Positions 16,303-23,566 of a DNA stretch of 23,566 nucleotides are shown here, one piece after another. The stretch's first letter is position 1. Every line of letters begins with the position of its first letter. The notes beneath the pieces are model-generated. The model searched no databases. It was not told the DNA's origin and was given only the letters and a program-made list of their open reading frames with translations. The stretch is from positions 1 through 23,566 of the forward strand of contig DASPNH010000221.1 in NCBI GenBank assembly GCA_035626675.1. The letters are read 5' to 3'. The translations under genes were made by a program, and so were the position numbers. The DNA comes from DASPNH01 sp035626675 (GTDB lineage Bacteria; Desulfobacterota; Binatia; UBA1149; CAITLU01).

Positions 16303-17409
16303 TCAGTCGCGCTCCACGTCCGAAAGCTTGACCACGCGCGAGGTCGGCATCGGAAAGTGTGCGGCCTTGACCCATCGCAGCCCCATCGTGCCGTGCCGGT
16401 GCGACGCCGTGTCGACCCAGTTCGCGACGCCCGGGTTGCTGGACGCCACCACCAGGCGGAAGGAGCCGTCGCTGCGATAGCGCGTGGTGTGCTTGTTGTA
16501 GTGTACGGGGTGATAGCGGTAGTCGAGCGATTCCATCCAGATGTTGTTGAGCTGGAAGTTCCAGTACTGGCAAGGGGGCGGCGTCGCCTCGATGATCAGG
16601 GCCTGGTCGCGCTCGAGCTTCCAGTAGCCCATGTAGAAGTGGATGTTCGGATCTCCGTGCGCTCCGCCGGTGATCTTCGGATCCATCTCGATGATCTGGT
16701 TGGGCCGGTCGCGAAAGCCGTCGGCCCACTTCGCGAACAGCTGCGAGGTGCCGGCAACGTAACGTGCGGCCTCGCCGAGCCCGTCGACGAGCCGTGCCGG
16801 CGACAGAGGGCAGGGCGGTCCGTCGGCGCCGATACGTTCTAGTTTCAGATCGGCCAGCACTTCGGTGGAACGGTCGAGAAAGTTCTGCCGCACGATCAGC
16901 ATCGAGCTGTCGGGCTCCAGCTTGATCCAGTTGCCAGGGGCCGGCCTGGCGCTGAGCACGATCTCGATGCGGCCGTCATCCTCGACGCGAAGATCGCCGC
17001 CTTCCAGGTATCCGCTGCAGCCCGAGCGCGCGCTCGATCCGTAGTGTCCGTAGTAGGCGCCGATGCCGAGATAGGCCACGCTGCCGCGCGTTCCCGACAG
17101 CCGGTATTCGTAGCGGCCGTCGATGGCGGCGTTCTGGTAGTAGCTGTCGGGATTGTCACAGCCGATCTTGGCCGTCTCGTGACTGAGCCGGTAGAAGGTC
17201 GGCGCGGCCGGATCGGCGTGCTCGAGAAATTTCTCGAGTGCAAGACGTGTCAGGCGGGTCAGGTAACGGTAGCCTTCGGCACGATCCAGGGCATCGGTGC
17301 CGGCAAGCTCGAGGTCGACGATGCGGCCGGCGCTCTTGAGCGCGTCGCATAACTCGTCCCAGACACGCCCGGTCTTCAGGCGTTGCAGCGCTTCTTCGTC
17401 AGACGCCAT
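16303..17409 (-). CDS. DUF1214-like domain protein
   Basis: The protein has 368 residues and is the first gene of a three-gene operon. The start at 17409 is chosen because AGGGGA lies just upstream; the frame stays open beyond this but the extra residues are low-complexity Arg/Ala. The N-terminal third is helical. The middle has GCDNPDSYYQNAAIDG at about 83-98 and YRLSGTRG, and the C-terminal part has NIWMESLDYRYHPV, RSDGSFRLVV and HRHGTMGLRW. This layout matches the DUF1214/DUF1254 group as I remember it. No signal peptide, membrane helix or known catalytic motif is visible. Homologues often sit beside sulfotransferases, dehydrogenases and lipid genes in mycobacteria and related environmental bacteria. 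The biochemical role is unknown. Confidence 0.78.
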   Translation of the reverse strand: MASDEEALQRLKTGRVWDELCDALKSAGRIVDLELAGTDALDRAEGYRYLTRLTRLALEKFLEHADPAAPTFYRLSHETAKIGCDNPDSYYQNAAIDGRYEYRLSGTRGSVAYLGIGAYYGHYGSSARSGCSGYLEGGDLRVEDDGRIEIVLSARPAPGNWIKLEPDSSMLIVRQNFLDRSTEVLADLKLERIGADGPPCPLSPARLVDGLGEAARYVAGTSQLFAKWADGFRDRPNQIIEMDPKITGGAHGDPNIHFYMGYWKLERDQALIIEATPPPCQYWNFQLNNIWMESLDYRYHPVHYNKHTTRYRSDGSFRLVVASSNPGVANWVDTASHRHGTMGLRWVKAAHFPMPTSRVVKLSDVERD

Positions 17410-17741
17410 GCTTTCCCCTGTCCGCGCAAATCCCGGTCCAGCGTCCTGGCGCCGCCGCGACGGCGGCGCGTCGCTTCGGCGCCGCTGGACGCGCCCGGCG
17501 GCCCGTGTCGCACGCTCCGCACCCCGAGGTCGAGGCGCGCGCGCACCATAGCCAAGGTTCGGATGCTTGGCCACGTCTGCGCCGTGGCCTTCGCCGCCAC
17601 AGCGCTCGCAGCAGCGAGACCGGTCCAGGAATGCATGGCTTTCCACGCCTGAGGGAGGGACCCTGACGTGACAGGACCGAAGGTGCGTCTATGCTGGAGT
17701 GCAACGATCAGCGGAGCGGCAACGCACCGATGGAGGAATGC
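17410..17741. other. Divergent intergenic region, 332 bases
   Basis: It separates the DUF1214 operon (minus) from the BON protein gene (plus). It holds a perfect 9-bp GC hairpin (17449-17457 with 17461-17469, loop CGA) close to the DUF1214 start and a candidate promoter for the BON gene (17668-17695). Open frames here are Arg/Ala-rich and not credible genes. Confidence 0.5.
17668..17695 (+). promoter_or_regulatory. Candidate sigma70-type promoter for the BON-domain gene
   Basis: GTGACA (17668-17673) and TATGCT (17690-17695) are separated by 16 bases, giving an expected leader of about 40 nucleotides before ATG 17742. The match is moderate and such boxes arise by chance, so this is only a candidate. 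Confidence 0.3.
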
Positions 17742-18461
17742 ATGGCTGACGAATCCGACCTCCTGACCCGCATCCACTATCAGCTCGGCGCCGAGGAGCG
17801 CATCGGCTTTGCCACCGATCCCATCCGGGTCGAGATCGGCGACAACACCGTTCGGCTCCAGGGCGAGGTGCCCACGGTTGCCGCCAAGCGTCTCGCCCGT
17901 CGCCGGACGCAGGCCGTCGCCGACGGCTACGAGGTCGTCGACGAGCTCGTCGTGATACCCGCCAAGGACATGACCGACGACGAGATTCGTGACGCTGTCG
18001 CACACGCGTTGCTGCAGGAGAGTGCGCTGGCCGAATGCCGCCTCTACCAGATGGCGCGCAGCCAGAAGCAGACGTTGCGCGACGTGCCGGGCTCGGGCCC
18101 GGGTCAGATCCTGCTGCAGGTCGCCGACGGTGTGGTGGAACTGAGCGGCAGATTGTCCAGTCACGAGCATCGGCGGCTGGCCGGCGTGCTGGCGTGGTGG
18201 GTGCCCGGGACTCGTGACGTACGCAATGCCATCGAGGTCGATCCGCCCGAGCGCGACAGCGACGCCCAGCTCACCGACGCCATCCGCCTCGCCCTCGAGA
18301 AGGACCCGTTCATCACCTCCGATCAGGTCAAGATCTTCTCCGAGCGCGGAATCGTACGGCTGCAGGGGATGCTCGGATCGGACGCCGAGCGCGAGATGGC
18401 CGAGGCCGATACCTGGTTCGTCGAAGGCGTCGACGACGTGGTCAATCAGATTCGCTGCTGA
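17742..18461 (+). CDS. Protein with three BON domains, cytoplasmic
   Basis: This 239-residue protein is built almost entirely of three BON domains, which bind phospholipid or ligands in characterised proteins such as OsmY. The start at 17742 has GGAGG 5 bases upstream; an earlier in-frame ATG at 17730 would overlap that site. Domain 1 is at about 5-72 (VEIGDNTVRLQGEV), domain 2 at 79-167 (VADGVVELSGRL, with an insertion after the first helix) and domain 3 at 173-239 (ERGIVRLQGML). Each has the alternating strand pattern and the conserved Gly. Unlike OsmY there is no signal peptide, so it should stay in the cytoplasm. It is convergent with the PNPOx-like gene, and a strong hairpin lies between them. 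A stress or membrane-associated role is plausible but not shown. Confidence 0.85.
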   Translation: MADESDLLTRIHYQLGAEERIGFATDPIRVEIGDNTVRLQGEVPTVAAKRLARRRTQAVADGYEVVDELVVIPAKDMTDDEIRDAVAHALLQESALAECRLYQMARSQKQTLRDVPGSGPGQILLQVADGVVELSGRLSSHEHRRLAGVLAWWVPGTRDVRNAIEVDPPERDSDAQLTDAIRLALEKDPFITSDQVKIFSERGIVRLQGMLGSDAEREMAEADTWFVEGVDDVVNQIRC

Positions 18462-18484
18462 AAAAAGTCGAGAGGTGGGCACCA

Positions 18485-18522
18485 GCCAGGCACGACGGCG
18501 TTCGCGCGCCGTCGTGCCTGGC
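18485..18522. terminator. 16-bp perfect hairpin between convergent genes (bidirectional terminator candidate)
   Basis: The left arm 18485-18500 and right arm 18507-18522 are exactly complementary over 16 bases, with loop TTCGCG. It lies between the stop of the BON gene (18461) and that of the PNPOx-like gene (18538). The only T-run is on the minus strand about 20 bases beyond the stem (A-run 18461-18466), so action as an intrinsic terminator is imperfect. Confidence 0.65.
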
Positions 18523-18537
18523 GGCGACGGGATCATC

Positions 18538-19230
18538 TCAGTCGATTGCTGCAAGCGGCCGGCGATACCTCGTTGCATACGAGGGCGGCGCCTTGCCGGC
18601 GGGAACTTTCGGATCGGCCTGCGGCGTCCCTGGCTGCATCGTCAGCGGCACGACGCCGGCCCACACGTCGAGCGACATGTCTTCCTCGTCGTCGATGGGG
18701 TTGCCGGTACGGACCTTGGCTGAGGCTTCGCTGACCGGAAAGCGCACGACCAGCGTGCGCAGGCTTTCCTCGCGGCTTGGCCAGCGCACGTCCGCCCAGC
18801 GGCCGGGGACCACGTGCTCGACGACCGCCTCGAGCGCCCGCATGTGTTCCTGCGAATCGGTGACCTTCTCGCCCGTGCCGAACAGCACGACGCAGCGGTA
18901 GTTGACCGAGTGGTGGAATGCCGAGCGCGCCAGCACCAATCCGTCGAGCAGCGTCACCGTGATGCAGGCCTGCGCGCCGTCGGCCAGGGCGCGAAAGGTG
19001 CGATTGGCGGTCGAGCCGTGCAGGTAGAGCCAGTTGCCGATGCGAGCGTAGGCGGTGGGGATCATGAACGGGTGACCGTCCATCGTGAAGGCGACGTGGC
19101 AGACCAGGCCCTCGTCGAGAATCGCGTGGACGGTGGCCCGATCGTAATGGCCGCGGCCGGCAAGGCGCTTGAGCGTGGTGCGCGCGGTGGGAACGAACGC
19201 GTCGGTCGAGGGCTGCTCCGGTGTCTGCAT
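18538..19230 (-). CDS. Pyridoxamine 5'-phosphate oxidase-fold, FMN-binding family protein
   Basis: The protein has 230 residues of the split-barrel fold shared by PNPOx, NimA-like and related flavin or heme proteins. Visible features are an N-terminal helix with RTTLKRLAGRGHYDRATV, then VCHVAFTMDGHPFMIPTAYA and LYLHGSTANRTFRAL, which form the FMN-binding barrel. It continues ACITVTLLDGLVLARSAFHHSVNYRCVVLFGTG. This arrangement belongs to the Pyridox_ox_2/NimA-like group more than to true PdxH. The C-terminus is Pro/Lys/Arg-rich and probably disordered. It is divergent from a MocR regulator gene 126 bases away, a pairing often seen for these families. Substrate unknown; PLP salvage or reduction of nitro- or other small compounds are possible. 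Confidence 0.85.
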   Translation of the reverse strand: MQTPEQPSTDAFVPTARTTLKRLAGRGHYDRATVHAILDEGLVCHVAFTMDGHPFMIPTAYARIGNWLYLHGSTANRTFRALADGAQACITVTLLDGLVLARSAFHHSVNYRCVVLFGTGEKVTDSQEHMRALEAVVEHVVPGRWADVRWPSREESLRTLVVRFPVSEASAKVRTGNPIDDEEDMSLDVWAGVVPLTMQPGTPQADPKVPAGKAPPSYATRYRRPLAAID

Positions 19231-19329
19231 GGAACTTCTCGCTTCACCGGCGCTCTTCCGCTCGCCGGTTTTTCCGCGGCCGGGTCAGCGCCCGGCGGCT
19301 GTCGCCGCACTTGCCTGCCATGCGGCCTT

Positions 19330-19356
19330 TTGTTACACTACGAAACAATCATCGTA
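19330..19356. promoter_or_regulatory. Inverted repeats before the MocR start codon (operator candidate)
   Basis: Two small perfect inverted repeats lie directly before ATG 19357: TTGTT (19330-19334) with AACAA (19344-19348), and TACGA (19339-19343) with TCGTA (19352-19356). The AT-rich patch stands out from the GC-rich surroundings and lies in the divergent MocR/PNPOx-like gap. No ribosome binding site precedes the start, so a leaderless transcript is possible. An autoregulatory operator is an inference from MocR biology. Confidence 0.4.
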
Positions 19357-20676
19357 ATGGTACGTTTGGATATCACGGGAAGCGGCGCCGAGGCAATCGC
19401 CCGCGCACTCGAAGCCGCGCTGCGCGACGAACGCGTCGCCAGCGGCGAGGCTCTGCCAACCGTTCGCGGGCTGGCCGAAGAGCTCGGCGTCAGCCCGACC
19501 ACCGTGGCCGCCGCGTATCGGCTGCTGCGCCATCGCGGCCTGATCGCCGGCGACGGCCGGAGAGGGACCAGGGTCGCCCGCCGTGCGCCGCTGCTGCGGC
19601 GTTTTCCGGTCCCGACCGCATCGGGCGCCATCAACGTCTCCGACGGCAATCCCGATCCCTCGCTGCTTCCCGACCTGAAGAAGCTGCTCGCACGCGTCGA
19701 GCTGCACGACACGCTCTACGGCAGCGCGTGCACGCTGCCGGCGCTCGCCGAAGCCGCCCGCGCCCGGCTGAGCGCGGACGGAATCGCGTGCGACGCGCTG
19801 ACGATCGTCTCGGGCGCGATGGACGGCATCGAGCGCGTGCTGACGACGCAGCTTCGCAGCGGCGACAAGGTGGCGGTGGAGGATCCGGGTTTTGCGGGCG
19901 TGCTCGATCTGGTCGCGGCGCTCGGCCTGCAGGCGATTCCGGTCGAGATCGACGACGAGGGAATGGAGCCGCAGGCGCTGCAGGCGGCGCTGGCCAAGGG
20001 CGTACACGCCGTCATCGTCACGCCGCGAGCACAGAACCCCACCGGTGCCGCCACCAGCGCCAGACGCGCGGCCGCCCTGCGCACGATCCTGGCAGCGCAT
20101 CCCGGCACCCTGCTGATCGAGGATGATCATGCCGCCGGCGTCGCCGGCCAGGACCTGCACACGCTGTGTTCCAGGACGACGAGGCGATGGGCGTATCTGC
20201 GTTCGGCGGGCAAGTCGCTCGGGCCCGATCTTCGCCTTGCCGTCCTGGCCGGGCCCGAAGACGTCGTAGCGCCGGTGGAAGCCCGGCACATTCTCGGCAT
20301 ACGCTGGGTCAGCCACATCCTGCAAGGGATCGTGGCGCAGGCATGGATGACGCCTGCAGTGACCTCGACGGTCGCAGCCGCCGAGAAGGAGTATGCAGCG
20401 CGAAGACGGACGCTGGTCGAGGCGCTGGCCGAGCGCGGAATTGCTGCGACGGCTCGCTCGGGGCTCAACGTCTGGATTCCCGTACGCGAAGAGGCCGGTG
20501 CGCTTCAGGCCTTGCTGACGGCAGGATGGAGCGTGGCGGCCGGCGAGCGCTTCCGTCTTCGCACCGGGCCGGGCCTTCGCGTCAGCATCGGACGACTGCC
20601 GCGAGCGCGCGTTCCCGAACTCGCCAATGCACTGGCATCCGCGCTGGCGCCGGTGCGGCCCGTGGCCGAGGTCTGA
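19357..20676 (+). CDS. MocR/GntR-family transcription factor with aminotransferase-like domain
   Basis: The protein has 439 residues: a winged-helix GntR domain at about 10-75 (ALPTVRGLAEELGVSPTTVAAAYRLL) joined to a fold-type I PLP-binding domain at about 90-439. The PLP-lysine candidate is K286 in SAGKSLGPDLRL, aligning with the S-K-x-L-x-P-G-L-R-L motif. NPTG is at 227-230. The cofactor Asp lies in IEDDH at 254-258, where most MocR proteins have DDY, so His replaces the usual Tyr. Known members such as PdxR and GabR use PLP or an aldimine as signal to control PLP or amino-acid genes. The divergent PNPOx-like gene is the obvious target. MocR start at 19357 lacks a ribosome binding site but is the first Met of the domain. 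Confidence 0.9.
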   Translation: MVRLDITGSGAEAIARALEAALRDERVASGEALPTVRGLAEELGVSPTTVAAAYRLLRHRGLIAGDGRRGTRVARRAPLLRRFPVPTASGAINVSDGNPDPSLLPDLKKLLARVELHDTLYGSACTLPALAEAARARLSADGIACDALTIVSGAMDGIERVLTTQLRSGDKVAVEDPGFAGVLDLVAALGLQAIPVEIDDEGMEPQALQAALAKGVHAVIVTPRAQNPTGAATSARRAAALRTILAAHPGTLLIEDDHAAGVAGQDLHTLCSRTTRRWAYLRSAGKSLGPDLRLAVLAGPEDVVAPVEARHILGIRWVSHILQGIVAQAWMTPAVTSTVAAAEKEYAARRRTLVEALAERGIAATARSGLNVWIPVREEAGALQALLTAGWSVAAGERFRLRTGPGLRVSIGRLPRARVPELANALASALAPVRPVAEV

Positions 20677-20684
20677 GAAAAAGG

Positions 20685-20725
20685 GGTCAGGCACCACTTC
20701 CGGCTGCCGGAGAAGGTGCCTGACC
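20685..20725. terminator. Bidirectional terminator / palindromic element between convergent genes
   Basis: A perfect 11-bp outer stem (20685-20695 with 20715-20725) encloses an inner palindrome (20699-20704 with 20706-20711). It fills the 56 bases between the MocR stop (20676) and the end of the histidine kinase (20733). Read on the minus strand the stem is followed by CC and five T, a good intrinsic terminator for the kinase. On the plus strand a weaker TTTCTT follows. The arms contain CAGGCAC, shared with the hairpin at 18485-18522. Confidence 0.7.
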
Positions 20726-20732
20726 GCTTTCT

Positions 20733-22880
20733 TCACGCGCTGATGGCGGTGAGCTCCTCGCTCTTGGGGCGGCCCAGCGTGAAGTAGAACGTCGCGCCGT
20801 GATCGACTTCGCCATGCGCCCAGACGCTGCCGCCGTGGCGGCGCACGATGCGAGCCACCGTGGCCAGGCCGATGCCGGTTCCTTCGTACTCGTCGGGATG
20901 ATGCAGGCAGGTGAACGCGCGAAAGAGCTTGTCGACGTAGCGCATGTCGAAGCCGCAGCCGTCGTCGCGCACGAAGTAGGTGTGCTCGCCGGCGCGTTCG
21001 GTCACGCCGACTTCGACGTGAGCCACGCCGAGAGAGCCGGTGTACTTCCACGCGTTGCTCAACAGGTTCTGGAGAACCAGCACCAGCATCCGCGCATCGC
21101 CCTGCGCCGTCATGCCCTCGGCGATCCGTACGTCGACGCGGCGAGCGGGCTCACGCTGGCGAAGGTCCGCAACCACCGCGCGAGCCGCCGAGGTCAGGTC
21201 CACGGGCTCCCAATGCATCTCCTCGCGCAGTACGCGGGTCAGATGCAGCAGGTCGTCGAGCAGCTCGGCCATGCGCTGGCTGGCGCGGCGGACGCGTTCC
21301 AGGTGCGAGCGCGCCTCGGAGTTCATGGTCTCGGCGTGCTCGGAGATCAGCAGCTGCGAGAAGCCCTCGATGGTCCGCAGCGGCGTGCGCAGGTCGTGTG
21401 AGACCGAGTGCGCGATGGCCTCGAGCTCCTTGTTGGCGGCTTCGAGCTGCGCGGTCCGTTCACGCACGGTCGCTTCCAGGTCGTAGTTGAGCTGGCGCGC
21501 TTCCTGCTCGGCGCTCTTGCGATCGGTGATGTCGACGGCCGCCACCGCGATCTGCGGCGGACCGCCCTCGGCGTCCCATACCGGCGACAGCGTCACCTCG
21601 AACCAGTAGCTGCGCTCGCCGAGCTGGAGCCGGTACTCGGGGATGCGGCGCGGCCCCGACGTCGCGCAGCGCCGCAGCTGCGCCATCCAGAAGCGGACGT
21701 GATCTTCGGGCATGCCGATCTGGCGCCCGGTACGTCCGGCCATGTCTTCGGGCGTGGATCCGAAGAGATTGGCCATCGGCTTGTTGGGCATCGCCATGAG
21801 GAAGTCGTCGCCCTCGATCTCGACCAGCGTCAGCAGGACGTTGGTCGCGTCGAACACGCCCTTGAGCTGAGCCTCGCTCTGGCGCAGGGCGGCCTCGGTT
21901 CGCTTGTACGTGGAAAGGTCGCGCACGTAGGCGGTGAAGATGGGCCGCTTTTCGAAGTGGCTGCGCACCACTGCCAGCTCGACGGGAAACTCGGTGCCGT
22001 CGGCACGCAGCGCCGGCAGTTCCACACGCCGTCCCACCACGCCGCTCTGACCTGCCGAGAGGTGACGCTGGAACGCGCGCCGGTGCAGCGAGCGAAGCCG
22101 TTGCGGAATGAGCAGCTCGACCATCGGCTTGCCGACGGCCTGATCGCGGCGGAGGCCGAACATGCGCTCGGCCGAGAGGTTGAACTCGATGACGGTGCCG
22201 GCCTCGTCCATGGCGACGACGCCGTCCATGGCGGCGTCGAGCATGCCCGTGCGCTTGGCCTCGGCCTCGCGCGCGGACTTCTCGGCCACTCTCGATTCGA
22301 TGGCCAGGGAGCGCTGCTCGTCGATCTGCCAGGCGATGTAGAGCGAGGCGCTGAAGCTGACCAGGACGGCGACCAGGCCGTAGTAGGTGGTCGCGTCGGC
22401 GGGGGCGTCGACGACGATGGCGTTGGCGACGAGCGCGCCCATCGCGCACGACACCGAGACGGCCTGCGCGGCCGTGCCCCAGGGGACGTAGGTGGCCGAC
22501 CCGATGGCCATGGCAAGGAAAAGAAGTGGGGTGGTGGCACGGTCGGCGGTGACGATGCCGGAGGCAGCCACGGCGCCGTAGACCAAGGCGGCCACCGCGA
22601 CCATGACCGCGATGGCGCTGCGCCTGCGCTCGATGCGCGTCAACACGAGAACGCCGGCGGCGATCGCGCCGACCTGTGCCAGCTTGAGCGCCATCACACG
22701 CGACAACTGCGGGTGCCCGAGCCACAGATCCATGACGGCGAAGACCGCGTTGGCGGCGATCACCACTGCCATGGCGTGACCGAAGCGCCGTACCAGATCG
22801 CGTACGCGCGCGCGTTCGAGCCGGCGCTGCTCGCCCGTCTCAGGTTCGTGTTCGTAAGTGGCGATGGAGCCCTCGTGCAT
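20733..22880 (-). CDS. Membrane-bound PAS-PAS sensor histidine kinase
   Basis: The protein has 715 residues. The N-terminal part has about six hydrophobic helices (about 36-185: AVVIAANAVFAVM, GAIAAGVLVL, VMVAVAALVYG, LLFLAMAIG, ALVANAIVV, LVAVLVSFSASLYIAW), resembling MASE-type integral sensors. PAS 1 is at about 210-325 (MDGVVAMDEAGTVIEFN), and PAS 2 at about 340-455 ends in AAVDITDRK, as PAS-PAC units do. HisKA follows with the phospho-acceptor H495 in SHDLRTPL. The ATPase boxes are NLLSNAWKYT (605-614), DDGCGFD (639-645) and GTGIGLA (667-673). The boxes resemble phytochrome-like kinases. The start at 22880 is a best guess without a strong ribosome binding site; the frame stays open upstream. 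No response regulator is in the window. Confidence 0.88.
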   Translation of the reverse strand: MHEGSIATYEHEPETGEQRRLERARVRDLVRRFGHAMAVVIAANAVFAVMDLWLGHPQLSRVMALKLAQVGAIAAGVLVLTRIERRRSAIAVMVAVAALVYGAVAASGIVTADRATTPLLFLAMAIGSATYVPWGTAAQAVSVSCAMGALVANAIVVDAPADATTYYGLVAVLVSFSASLYIAWQIDEQRSLAIESRVAEKSAREAEAKRTGMLDAAMDGVVAMDEAGTVIEFNLSAERMFGLRRDQAVGKPMVELLIPQRLRSLHRRAFQRHLSAGQSGVVGRRVELPALRADGTEFPVELAVVRSHFEKRPIFTAYVRDLSTYKRTEAALRQSEAQLKGVFDATNVLLTLVEIEGDDFLMAMPNKPMANLFGSTPEDMAGRTGRQIGMPEDHVRFWMAQLRRCATSGPRRIPEYRLQLGERSYWFEVTLSPVWDAEGGPPQIAVAAVDITDRKSAEQEARQLNYDLEATVRERTAQLEAANKELEAIAHSVSHDLRTPLRTIEGFSQLLISEHAETMNSEARSHLERVRRASQRMAELLDDLLHLTRVLREEMHWEPVDLTSAARAVVADLRQREPARRVDVRIAEGMTAQGDARMLVLVLQNLLSNAWKYTGSLGVAHVEVGVTERAGEHTYFVRDDGCGFDMRYVDKLFRAFTCLHHPDEYEGTGIGLATVARIVRRHGGSVWAHGEVDHGATFYFTLGRPKSEELTAISA

Positions 22881-23013
22881 TCGACACACCCATGCCGACG
22901 GCTGGTGAGGTCTCCGAACGGAGCGAATATAGCCACGTCGGAAGAATGCGGGAATGGCTTTTCTTCCCCACACCAGGGTTTGGAGAATTTCCCCGATCTG
23001 AACGCAGGCAAAA

Positions 23014-23058
23014 TGTCTCGGGTCAGCTGTCTCGAACGGTGTCTCGCTCGCTGTCTCG
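23014..23058. repeat. Short direct repeats of TGTCTCG
   Basis: TGTCTCG occurs at 23014, 23028, 23040 and 23052, spaced 14, 12 and 12 bases. The copies straddle the stop codon of the hydratase-like gene and encode part of its Arg/Asp/Ser tail. Role unknown; possibly slippage or a recently extended C-terminus. Confidence 0.6.
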
Positions 23059-23566
23059 AAAGACCGCACGCACGATCCCGAGCGAGTCGAAATCGGCGTG
23101 CACGACATCGTCGCTGCCAACGAATGCAGGGCGCACGCAGCTTCCGGTCAGGATCCAGTCGCCCGCTTCGAGGCGCTCGCCGAAGCGCGCCAGGAAGCGT
23201 GCGACGAGCACGACGATTTCGCCGAGGTCTTCGGGGACCAGCGCAGGGTCTGCGTCACCGGTGGCAACGTCGTCGATGCAGAGGCGCGGGCAATCCGCTC
23301 GAACGCGCGGCGCGCATTGGGGCGAGGATTCGGCGCCGAGCACGAACCCGTGATGGAAGCTGGCGGTCTCGGCAATCTGCATGAGATCACGCGAGGCCAG
23401 CGAGTAGTCGACGACTTCGAGAGAGGGCGCGGCCGCCGCGACGGCGGCGCCAGCCTGCGCGGCCGTTGCCGCGGCCGGCACGACCTGTCCGATGCGCAGC
23501 GCGATTTCGGCTTCGACCGCGAGTCGGCTGCGCGGCGGAACCGGGTACGTGGACCCCGATGCGAAG
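23023..23566 (-). CDS. 2-keto-4-pentenoate hydratase / FAH-superfamily protein, partial (N-terminus outside window)
   Basis: The C-terminal 181 residues are visible; translation continues past the window edge without a stop. The visible part reads LAVEAEIALRIG, then PSLEVVDYS, ETASFHHGFVLG, LEAGDWILTGSC and VHADFDSLGIVRAVF. This fits the MhpD-type hydratases (2-oxopent-4-enoate hydratase) and fumarylacetoacetate hydrolase relatives: the metal-binding E-x-E motif is EAE, and the later strands form the barrel. The enzymes add water to the dienoate of aromatic meta-cleavage. A GTG at 23481 is internal, as conserved residues lie before it. The C-terminal tail after AVFRDSERD is a short repeat-derived extension. 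Partner pathway genes are not in the window, so catabolic role is an inference. Confidence 0.75.
   Translation of the reverse strand, partial: FASGSTYPVPPRSRLAVEAEIALRIGQVVPAAATAAQAGAAVAAAAPSLEVVDYSLASRDLMQIAETASFHHGFVLGAESSPQCAPRVRADCPRLCIDDVATGDADPALVPEDLGEIVVLVARFLARFGERLEAGDWILTGSCVRPAFVGSDDVVHADFDSLGIVRAVFRDSERDTVRDS

Noticed and set aside
23023..23481. GTG at 23481 as the start of a short hydratase-like protein
   Set aside because: Conserved family sequence (LAVEAEIALRIG) lies before this codon in the same frame, so the gene continues past the window edge.

Overview
The window looks like a piece of chromosome from an uncultured, very GC-rich, Gram-negative-type bacterium of the former deltaproteobacterial radiation. 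Two secreted proteins carry marks I associate with the Candidatus Binatia/Binatota group and relatives: a run of Thr clusters joining a beta-rich head to a basic C-terminal domain, and a C-terminal domain with repeated F-K-C-Y-K-A motifs behind Cys/Asp-rich repeats. The taxon is an inference from memory; no rRNA or core marker gene is present. I see no tRNA, rRNA, CRISPR array, insertion sequence or phage gene. Sixteen protein genes are supported, two of them cut by the window edges.

Layout. Bases 1-1673 (minus) hold a NatA/NatB-like ABC exporter pair, with the permease cut at base 1. Bases 1791-2534 (plus) hold an unusually long LspA-like membrane protein, convergent with an orphan soluble histidine kinase (2578-3699, minus). 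Three minus-strand genes follow: a secreted Thr-linker protein (4043-5311), a trehalose-6-phosphate-synthase-type glycosyltransferase fused to an N-terminal two-helix membrane module (5482-7794), and an exported His-rich TPR protein (7840-9492). Diverging from the last is a 1502-residue secreted mosaic protein (9668-14176, plus), built of three 197-residue repeats, a discoidin-like domain, six 55-residue Cys/Asp repeats and a C-terminal Cys domain.

Bases 14188-17409 (minus) form a compact operon transcribed in the order DUF1214-like protein, sulfotransferase, short-chain dehydrogenase. Such a set would fit modification of a hydroxylated lipid or similar small molecule. A triple-BON-domain cytoplasmic protein (17742-18461, plus) diverges from it. 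A PNPOx-fold FMN-type protein (18538-19230, minus) and a MocR/GntR aminotransferase-like regulator (19357-20676, plus) form a divergent pair typical of vitamin-B6-linked regulation. The window ends with a membrane-bound PAS histidine kinase (20733-22880, minus) and the C-terminal part of a 2-keto-4-pentenoate-hydratase-like protein (23023-23566, minus).

Hairpins lie in the spaces between three convergent gene pairs, and two intrinsic-terminator candidates lie among the minus-strand genes. The most unusual items are the six-helix LspA-like protein, the membrane-sensor/OtsA fusion next to the His-rich TPR protein, and the mosaic protein with two exact internal periods (591 bp and 165 bp).
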